From: Paludibacterium paludis
GTDB taxonomy: Bacteria > Pseudomonadota > Gammaproteobacteria > Burkholderiales > Chromobacteriaceae
Length of the DNA stretch: 64,000 nt
NCBI RefSeq assembly: GCF_018802605.1
Contig: NZ_CP069161.1
Location: forward strand, 558,001 to 622,000
Direction of reading: 5' to 3'
In this document: positions 54,415-61,139 of the stretch, piece by piece
How positions within the stretch are numbered: position 1 is the stretch's first letter
Layout: each line of letters begins with the position of its first letter
Notes under the pieces: model-generated
Told to the model about the DNA's origin: nothing
The model's input: the letters and a program-made list of their open reading frames with translations, nothing else
The model's database searches: none
Made by a program: the position numbers and the translations under genes

Positions 54415-54983
54415 ACGCGGGAACCCTTGCCCTTGCCGCCGGCCAGTTCGGACGGGTCATGGCGGCCATCGAGTGCGCGAAAGACGGTGAGGCGCTGGGC
54501 GCCGACGAGGCGATCGCCGAAACGCTGGCCGCGCTGCGCGCGGTGCGCGGCGATGGCGGATCGGTCTGGATCATCGGCAACGGCGGCAGTGCCGCGGTCG
54601 CCTCCCATATCCAGAACGATCTGATGAACAAGGACGGTATTCGTTCCCAAGTGCTGCATGAACCCGCGCTGCTGACGTGCATGAGCAACGATTTCGGTTA
54701 CGATAAAGCCTATGCCCGCCTGGTCGGGCACTATGCGCGCCCCGGCGACATGCTGATCGCCATCAGCAGCTCCGGCCGCTCACCGAACATCCTGGCCGCC
54801 GTCGCGGCCGCCAGGGACCATGATGTCCGTATCGTGACGGCCAGCGGGTTCGACGCCGCCAATCCGCTCAGAGCCGCCGGCGGAATCAGCTTCTGGAGTC
54901 CTTCGCACGACTACGGCGAAGTCGAACTTTCCCATTTGTTCCTTCTGCATTACATCGCGGACCGTTTGGCGGATCCATCATGA
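54411..54983 (+). CDS. SIS-domain sugar isomerase (GmhA-like)
   Basis: A 190-residue SIS protein. IGNGGSAAVASHIQNDLMNKD and AISSSGRSPNILAAVAAARD are the phosphosugar-binding signatures of GmhA-type sedoheptulose-7-phosphate isomerases; the C-terminal EVELSHLFLLHYIADRL also matches. Probable role: making a heptose-phosphate-like precursor for the kinase/cytidylyltransferase encoded next. ATGA overlaps on both sides. Not a close copy of classical GmhA, so the sugar may differ. Confidence 0.87.
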   Translation: MNAGTLALAAGQFGRVMAAIECAKDGEALGADEAIAETLAALRAVRGDGGSVWIIGNGGSAAVASHIQNDLMNKDGIRSQVLHEPALLTCMSNDFGYDKAYARLVGHYARPGDMLIAISSSGRSPNILAAVAAARDHDVRIVTASGFDAANPLRAAGGISFWSPSHDYGEVELSHLFLLHYIADRLADPS

Positions 54984-56497
54984 CCGAACACAAGATTCAT
55001 TCCCTGGAGAGCCTCGCGCGCATCACTGACGAGCTGCGCGGCTCAGGCCGCCGTGTCGTGCTGTGCCATGGCACGTTCGACCTGATGCACACGGGACACA
55101 TCCGTCACCTGCAACGGGCGCGCCAGTTGGGCGACGTGCTGGTGGTGACCCTGACGGGCGACCAGTTCGTGCGCAAGGGGCCGGGAAGACCGGTGTTCGG
55201 CGAGGATTTGCGCGCCGAGAATCTGGCCGCGCTGGCGTGCGTCGATTTTGTCGCGATCAACCAGGCCGAGACGGCGATAGAGGTGATCCGCCAGCTCAAG
55301 CCGTCCCTGTATGTGAAGGGCAGCGATTACGTCGACGCGGCGAGCGACCTGACCGGCAACATCGCCCGGGAAGTGGCCGCTGTGCGCGATTGCGGCGGCG
55401 ATGTGCACTTCACCGACGAAATCACTTTCAGTTCGACCCGCCTGCTCAATACCCATTTCGACGTGTTTTCCAGCGAGGCGCGCGCGTTTCTCGCCGAATT
55501 CAAGAGCCGCTATCCGCTGGACACCTTCATCGGACGCATCAAGGAACTCAAGTCGCGGCGCGTGCTGGTGGTCGGCGACGCGATTCTCGATGAATACCAT
55601 TATGTGTCCACTCTCGGGCAGACCGGCAAAGGCAATACCCTGGCGGTACGCTATCGCAGCGAAGAGCGCTTCGCGGGCGGCGCCATCGCGGTGGCCAATC
55701 ACATCGCCGGTTTCTGCGGCGAGGTGACGCTGCTGACCGCGCTGGGCAAGGAGCCCGGAACACTCGAGTATGTGAAGGGCAAACTGCTGGCGAATGTCGA
55801 TCTGCAGCACGCCGAATTCCCCAGCGCGCAGACGCTGATCAAGCGCCGCTTCGTCGATCAGGACCTGCAGCGCCTGTTCGAGGTGTACTTCGGCGGGGAG
55901 GAGCAGGAGCGCAGTTCGCTGGATCGGCATGTCTGTGACTGGCTGGCGGCGCATGCCGGCGAGTACGATACGGTGATCGTGCCGGATTTCGGCAATGGCC
56001 TGATCTCCAACGATATGGCGCGCTCCATTTCCGCGCATGCCCGTTTTTTGGCGGTCAACACGCAAATCAACAGCGGTAACCGCGGTTACCACGTGATCAC
56101 CCGTTACCCGCGCGCGGACTTTGTCTGCCTTAACGAGCCGGAGGCCCGCCTTGCGGCGCTCGACCGCCACTCGCCGCTGGACGCCATCGCCGACGAGATC
56201 AACCGGCGGGTCGGCTCGCGCGCGACCGCGATCACGCGCGGCGGCCAGGGCGCCCTGCTGGTGTCGGCCGACGGGCACATCGCCATTCCGGCCCTGTCGT
56301 CCAAAGTGGTCGACCGCATCGGCGCGGGCGACGCTTTCCTGTCGCTGGCCGGCGTCTGCATGGGCGCGGGATTGCCGGAGGAGTTGTCGGTGTTCGCGGG
56401 CAGCCTCGCCGCGGCGCTCGATGTGCAGATCGTCTGCAACCGCGAGCCGGTCGATCCGGTGTTGTTCTTCAAGTACGCCACGACCTTGCTCAAGTAA
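54980..56497 (+). CDS. Fused cytidylyltransferase and PfkB-family sugar kinase (HldE-like, reversed domain order)
   Basis: A 505-residue two-domain protein. Residues about 20-150 form a nucleotidyltransferase with CHGTFDLMHTGHIRHL (HxGH at 37-40) and KGSDY. Residues about 185-500 form a PfkB kinase with VLVVGDAILDEYHYV, AVANHIAGF and the catalytic DRIGAGDAF near 446. In HldE/RfaE the kinase is N-terminal and the nucleotidyltransferase C-terminal; here the order is swapped. It would phosphorylate a sugar 7-phosphate at C1 and activate it, with the base (CDP or ADP) unknown. ATGA overlap with the SIS gene. Confidence 0.87.
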   Translation: MTEHKIHSLESLARITDELRGSGRRVVLCHGTFDLMHTGHIRHLQRARQLGDVLVVTLTGDQFVRKGPGRPVFGEDLRAENLAALACVDFVAINQAETAIEVIRQLKPSLYVKGSDYVDAASDLTGNIAREVAAVRDCGGDVHFTDEITFSSTRLLNTHFDVFSSEARAFLAEFKSRYPLDTFIGRIKELKSRRVLVVGDAILDEYHYVSTLGQTGKGNTLAVRYRSEERFAGGAIAVANHIAGFCGEVTLLTALGKEPGTLEYVKGKLLANVDLQHAEFPSAQTLIKRRFVDQDLQRLFEVYFGGEEQERSSLDRHVCDWLAAHAGEYDTVIVPDFGNGLISNDMARSISAHARFLAVNTQINSGNRGYHVITRYPRADFVCLNEPEARLAALDRHSPLDAIADEINRRVGSRATAITRGGQGALLVSADGHIAIPALSSKVVDRIGAGDAFLSLAGVCMGAGLPEELSVFAGSLAAALDVQIVCNREPVDPVLFFKYATTLLK

Positions 56498-56519
56498 GGG
56501 AGCGGGGAGGATCGCTGAC

Positions 56520-57620
56520 ATGGATAAGTTTCTGATCGACAGCCACAAGCTGGTGTACCACCCGCGCCGCGTGGCCGATCTGATCGAGGCGGGCGACGAC
56601 TGGAACAAAGCGCGTGCCGTTTACCCGATCTATCTGGAGTTGTCCCCGGTGGGGGCCTGCAATCACCGCTGCACATTCTGCGCGGTGGACTACATCGGCT
56701 ACAAGGCGGTGATGCTCGACGCGGACATGCTGGCCGTGCGTATCCCGGAGATGGCCCGGCTGGGTGTCAAAAGCATCATGTTCGCCGGCGAGGGCGAGCC
56801 CCTGCTGCACAAGAAAATCAATGAAATCGTTGGCATGACCCATGCCAGCGGAATCGACGTGGCGTTTACCACCAACGGTGTTCTGCTTAACGAGCGTTTC
56901 GTCGAAGAGTCGCTGGGCAAGACTTCCTGGATCAAGGTATCGCTCAATGCCGGCAGCGCCGCGAGCTACGCGGCGATCCACCAGACCCGCGAGCGGGATT
57001 TCGACCGTGTGGTCGGCAACCTGCGCGCGGCCTCGGCGTACCGCCGCGAGCATGGTCTTGCCACCACCATCGGTGTCCAGTCGGTGCTGCTGCCGGAAAA
57101 CGCCCACGAAATGGTTGAACTGGCACGGATTTGCCGGGACGAGATCGGCGCCGATTACCTGGTGGTCAAACCGTACTCGCAGCACCTGTTCAGTCATACC
57201 CACCAGTACGAATCGGTCGACTATCAAGGGTACATGAAGCTCGCCGATGAGCTGGAGGCGTACAACACCGACAATTTCCAGGTGGTGTTCCGCTCGCACA
57301 CCATGCGCAAGTACGGCGAGGAGGCTGATGCCCGCTACCAGAAATGCCATGCCACCCCGTTCGTGTGGGGGTACGTGATGGCCGACGGGCGTGTCTACGG
57401 ATGCAGCGCCTATCTGCTGGACGACCGCTTCGATTACGGCAATCTCAACGAGCAAGGTTTTCAGGAGATCTGGGAGGGTGACAAGCGTCGGGAAAACTTC
57501 CGCTATGTCCGCCACGAACTGAATATCAAGGATTGCCGCAGAAATTGCCGCATGGACGAGATCAACCGCTATCTGGATCGTCTGGTCAATCAGACCGTTC
57601 CCCATATCAACTTCATCTGA
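56520..57620 (+). CDS. Radical SAM/SPASM-type enzyme (first of two)
   Basis: A 366-residue radical SAM enzyme. The cluster-binding CNHRCTFC lies at residues 47-54, followed by GEGEPLLH and VAFTTNGVLL. The C-terminal region carries further Cys (KCHATPF, GCSAYLL, DCRRNCRMDE) in a SPASM-like spacing. It ends in VPHINFI, a tail shared with the second radical SAM protein. It would generate a 5'-deoxyadenosyl radical to modify a sugar or peptide substrate. GGGAGGA precedes the ATG at 56520. Target unknown. Confidence 0.88.
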   Translation: MDKFLIDSHKLVYHPRRVADLIEAGDDWNKARAVYPIYLELSPVGACNHRCTFCAVDYIGYKAVMLDADMLAVRIPEMARLGVKSIMFAGEGEPLLHKKINEIVGMTHASGIDVAFTTNGVLLNERFVEESLGKTSWIKVSLNAGSAASYAAIHQTRERDFDRVVGNLRAASAYRREHGLATTIGVQSVLLPENAHEMVELARICRDEIGADYLVVKPYSQHLFSHTHQYESVDYQGYMKLADELEAYNTDNFQVVFRSHTMRKYGEEADARYQKCHATPFVWGYVMADGRVYGCSAYLLDDRFDYGNLNEQGFQEIWEGDKRRENFRYVRHELNIKDCRRNCRMDEINRYLDRLVNQTVPHINFI

Positions 57621-57632
57621 GGGGCACCGGTC

Positions 57633-58592
57633 ATGTCCGTTGAATTGTTTCGCGCGATGCTCCGCATACGCATGGTTGAGGAAGAGATCGCCAGGCGCTA
57701 TCCGGAAGGCCGCATGCGCTGCCCGACACATCTGTCGATCGGACAGGAAGCGACGGCCGCGGCGGTCGGCCTCGCACTGGCTCCGCGCGATCTGGCCTTC
57801 AGCTCCCACCGTTCCCATGCGCACTATCTGGCCAAGGGCGGAGATCTGGACGCGATGATTCTCGAGCTGCACGGCAAGGTTGGCGGCTGCACCCGTGGGC
57901 GCGGCGGCTCGATGCACCTGAGCGACGAGCGGGCCGGCTTCGTGGCGAGCACCGCCATTGTCGGGAACAGCATTCCGCTGGGCGTCGGCACCGCGCTGGC
58001 GCAGCGATTGAAAGGCGAGGACGCCATCAGCTGCGTGTTTCTCGGGGATGGCGCGACCGAAGAGGGCGCTTTTTACGAATCGGCCAATTTCGCCGCGCTC
58101 AAATCGTTGCCGGTGCTGTTTGTCTGCGAGAACAATCTGTATTCGGTGTATTCCCCGCTGTCCAAACGGCAGCCCGCCGCGCGCGATCTGTGCGCCGTGG
58201 CGTCCTCGCTCGGCCTTGCGGCAAGGCGGCTGGACGGCAACGATGCCGTCGCCGTGTTCGATGCCGCCTCGAGCGCCATCGCCGCTTTGCGGCAAGGCGC
58301 GGGTCCGGTGTTTCTCGAATGCATGACGTACCGCTGGCGCGAGCATTGCGGCCCCTATTTCGACGATGACCTGGGCTACCGTCCGGACGGCGAACTCGCC
58401 GACTGGCAGCGCCGCGATCCGCTGGTCAGCCTGCGCGCCGCGCTTGGCCTGTCCGAAACCGAGGCCGAGCGTTTGACCCGCGCCATCGCCGACGAGATCG
58501 CCATGGCCTTCACCCGCGCCGAAGCCGCGCCGTTTCCCGACGAGGCCACCGTGTTCGACGGGATTTACCGCACGGAGCTTGACGCATCATGA
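57633..58592 (+). CDS. TPP-dependent 2-oxoacid dehydrogenase E1 alpha-like
   Basis: A 319-residue E1 alpha-type protein. MLRIRMVEEEIARRYPEGR, THLSIGQEATAAAVG, HRSHAHYLAKGG and the TPP/Mg signature GDGATEEG...CENN (near residue 138) are intact. With the following E1 beta it forms the thiamine-diphosphate decarboxylase half of a dehydrogenase complex. No E2 or E3 gene is nearby. In this locus it may transfer an acyl unit to a sugar rather than to lipoate; that is inference. It overlaps E1 beta as ATGA. Confidence 0.9.
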   Translation: MSVELFRAMLRIRMVEEEIARRYPEGRMRCPTHLSIGQEATAAAVGLALAPRDLAFSSHRSHAHYLAKGGDLDAMILELHGKVGGCTRGRGGSMHLSDERAGFVASTAIVGNSIPLGVGTALAQRLKGEDAISCVFLGDGATEEGAFYESANFAALKSLPVLFVCENNLYSVYSPLSKRQPAARDLCAVASSLGLAARRLDGNDAVAVFDAASSAIAALRQGAGPVFLECMTYRWREHCGPYFDDDLGYRPDGELADWQRRDPLVSLRAALGLSETEAERLTRAIADEIAMAFTRAEAAPFPDEATVFDGIYRTELDAS

Positions 58593-59644
58593 GCCATACC
58601 ACGATGAACGCCGCGACGGCCATCAATCGGGCGCTGCACCTGGCGATGGAGCAGGACGAGCGTACACTCTGCCTGGGGCTGGGCGTTGACGACCCCAAAG
58701 CGATTTTCGGGACGACGACCGGGCTGCAGGAGCGTTTCGGCGCCGAGCGGGTATTCGATACCCCGACCTCCGAGAACGCCATGACCGGTATCGCCATCGG
58801 CGCCGCCCTGGCCGGCATGCGGCCGGTGATGTGCCATCAGCGCCTGGATTTTTTCCTGCTGGCGCTCGACCAGCTCGTCAACAATGCCGCCAAATGGCAC
58901 TACACCTTCGACCGGCCGGTACCGCTGACCATTCGCCTGATCATGGGGCGCGGCTGGGGGCAGGGCCCCACGCATGCCCAGAATCTGCAGTCGTGGTTCG
59001 CCCACGTGCCCGGCCTGAAGGTGGTCATGCCTTCTTCGGCCGCCGATGCCAAAGGCCTGCTGCTGTCCTCGATTTTCGATGATGACCCGGTGGTGTTTCT
59101 CGAACACCGCTGGCTGCACTTCGCCCAGGGGGAGGTGCCGGACGGGGACGTCCGCGTGCCGCTGGGCCGGGCCGCGGTGCTGCGCGAAGGCGATGCGGTC
59201 ACCATCGTGGCGATGTCGTACATGACCGTCGAGGCCCTGCATGCCTGCCGGGCGCTCGAATCGGCGGGCATCGCCTGCGAACTGATCGATCTGCGCACCG
59301 TCCGGCCGATCGACTGGCCGGCGATTTTCGCGTCGGTGCGCCACACCGGCCGGCTGCTCGCGCTGGATACCGGCGCGCAAACCGGCTCGGTGGCCGGAGA
59401 AATCGTCGCGCGCGTTGCCATGGAATGCTGGGGCGATCTGAAAGCGCCGCCGGCGCGGCTCGCGCTGCCCGATTGCCCCGAACCGACCAGTTATGGACTG
59501 ACCCGCCATTTTTATCCCGGCGCCGAGGCGATCATGCTGCGCATCGGCCAGATGCTCGGCATCGAACGTCTCCCGCTGGAACACCTGCCGGAACGCCACG
59601 CTCATCACGATGTGCCCGGATCATGGTTCAGCGGCCCCTTTTGA
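58589..59644 (+). CDS. TPP-dependent 2-oxoacid dehydrogenase E1 beta-like
   Basis: A 351-residue transketolase-like beta subunit. AATAINRALHLAMEQDE, TPTSENAMTGIAIGAALAGM, QLVNNAAKWHYTF, GRGWGQGPTHAQ and the C-terminal domain TIVAMSYMTVEALHA with ELIDLRTVRPIDW match E1 beta proteins. It ends close to residue 350 and lacks a lipoyl or other fused domain. It pairs with the preceding gene and sits between two radical SAM genes. Confidence 0.9.
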   Translation: MSHTTMNAATAINRALHLAMEQDERTLCLGLGVDDPKAIFGTTTGLQERFGAERVFDTPTSENAMTGIAIGAALAGMRPVMCHQRLDFFLLALDQLVNNAAKWHYTFDRPVPLTIRLIMGRGWGQGPTHAQNLQSWFAHVPGLKVVMPSSAADAKGLLLSSIFDDDPVVFLEHRWLHFAQGEVPDGDVRVPLGRAAVLREGDAVTIVAMSYMTVEALHACRALESAGIACELIDLRTVRPIDWPAIFASVRHTGRLLALDTGAQTGSVAGEIVARVAMECWGDLKAPPARLALPDCPEPTSYGLTRHFYPGAEAIMLRIGQMLGIERLPLEHLPERHAHHDVPGSWFSGPF

Positions 59645-59669
59645 ATAGCCTCCATCGCAAAGGAGTACG

Positions 59670-61073
59670 ATGATGAGCGATCATTCCCAGGACAAGAACA
59701 AGGACGTCAACCGCTTCGGTTACGAAACCACCACCTCGATTCCGGAGGATGCCCCCCTCAAGCGCAATCCGGGACACAAGCTGCGCACCTCCAATGTGAT
59801 CGTGAACCGCGCGGCGCTGACCGACGAGAAGCAGCTGCTGGATAGTTACAAGCTTGACCGGATGACCGGCCAGAAAATCCAGTTCGTCAGCGAGGGCAAC
59901 CAGATCGGTGTGATCCGCCTTTCCGAAGGCGAGGAGCCTGCCCCGGCGCCCAACCAGTTCACCGGACCGAGCTACCGCAATCCGCCGCAACGCTTCCGCT
60001 TCGACGGGCACAAGATGATGCATCACCTCGACCGGGTGATGGCCTGGCAGAAAGGCGAGCGTTTCGCCCCGATCCACATCGACATGGGCCTGACCAAGTT
60101 CTGCAACACGGCATGCATTTATTGCTATGCGGTGGTGCAGAACATGACCCAGGGCACCATGATCCAGCGCGATGCCCTGTTGCGCTACATCGACGATTGC
60201 GGCCGGCTGGGCGTGCGCTCGATCGGCTTTATCGGCGATGGCGAGCCGACCCTCAACCCGGCTCTTTACGACGCGGTGGTGCGCGCCAAGGAAGTCGGCA
60301 TCGATACCTCGATGGCGACCAACGGTCTGCTGCTCGACATGAGCCGCGCCCACGACCTTCTGAAGAACATGAGCTGGATCCGCTTCAACCTGTCCGCGGG
60401 CGACAGCGAAGGATTCCGCCGCGTGCACCAGTCGAAGGAAAAGAACTTCGAACTGCTGGTGAACAATATCCGCGAGCTGGTGCGCATCAAGAAGGAAAAC
60501 AACTATCCCTGTACCCTTGGCCTGCAGATGGTGCTGATTCCCGAATGCTTCGACCAAGTGCTCAAGGAAGCGAAGCTTGGCGCCGAACTCGGGGTGGACT
60601 ACTTCGTCATCAAACATTGCTCGGACTCCGAGTATAAGGAAATCGGCATCCAGTACGAAGACTATCTGGGTATCGAAGACGTGCTCAAGGAAGCGGAAAG
60701 CTATTCGACCGCCGATTACGTGGTGCAGGCCAAGTGGAACAAGATCAATGCCGCGTCCGAATCGGCCTTGTACAAGAATGGTTTCCGCAAGTACGACGTT
60801 TGCCACGGCACGCCGTTCCTGCTGCAGATTTCCGGCAACGGCAAAATCTATCCGTGCGGCCCGTTCTTCAACAAGGAGCGGTTCTATATCGGTGATCTGC
60901 ATGAAGAATCGTTCTACGATATCGTTATGGGCGAGCGCTATTGGGCCGTGCACAAGGACGTGGCCGAGTCGGTCGATGTGCACAAGGACTGCGCGGTGGG
61001 ATGCCGGCAGGACTATGTGAACAAATTCCTGTGGGATCTGAAGAATCCCCCGGAACATATCAATTTCATCTGA
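59670..61073 (+). CDS. Radical SAM/SPASM-type enzyme (second of two)
   Basis: A 467-residue radical SAM enzyme with a roughly 130-residue N-terminal extension that has no motif I recognise. The cluster motif CNTACIYC is at residues 145-152, then GDGEPTLNPALY and TSMATNGLLL. SPASM-like Cys follow in VCHGTPF, YPCGPF and DCAVGCRQD. The protein ends EHINFI, like the first radical SAM protein. AGGAG is 9 bp upstream of the ATG. Expected to act on the product or substrate of the same pathway. Confidence 0.87.
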   Translation: MMSDHSQDKNKDVNRFGYETTTSIPEDAPLKRNPGHKLRTSNVIVNRAALTDEKQLLDSYKLDRMTGQKIQFVSEGNQIGVIRLSEGEEPAPAPNQFTGPSYRNPPQRFRFDGHKMMHHLDRVMAWQKGERFAPIHIDMGLTKFCNTACIYCYAVVQNMTQGTMIQRDALLRYIDDCGRLGVRSIGFIGDGEPTLNPALYDAVVRAKEVGIDTSMATNGLLLDMSRAHDLLKNMSWIRFNLSAGDSEGFRRVHQSKEKNFELLVNNIRELVRIKKENNYPCTLGLQMVLIPECFDQVLKEAKLGAELGVDYFVIKHCSDSEYKEIGIQYEDYLGIEDVLKEAESYSTADYVVQAKWNKINAASESALYKNGFRKYDVCHGTPFLLQISGNGKIYPCGPFFNKERFYIGDLHEESFYDIVMGERYWAVHKDVAESVDVHKDCAVGCRQDYVNKFLWDLKNPPEHINFI

Positions 61074-61139
61074 TTCACTCGTGCCGGGCCCGGAGTTTTC
61101 CGGGCTTGGCCGTTTTTACACGACAGGGGGAAGGGGACC

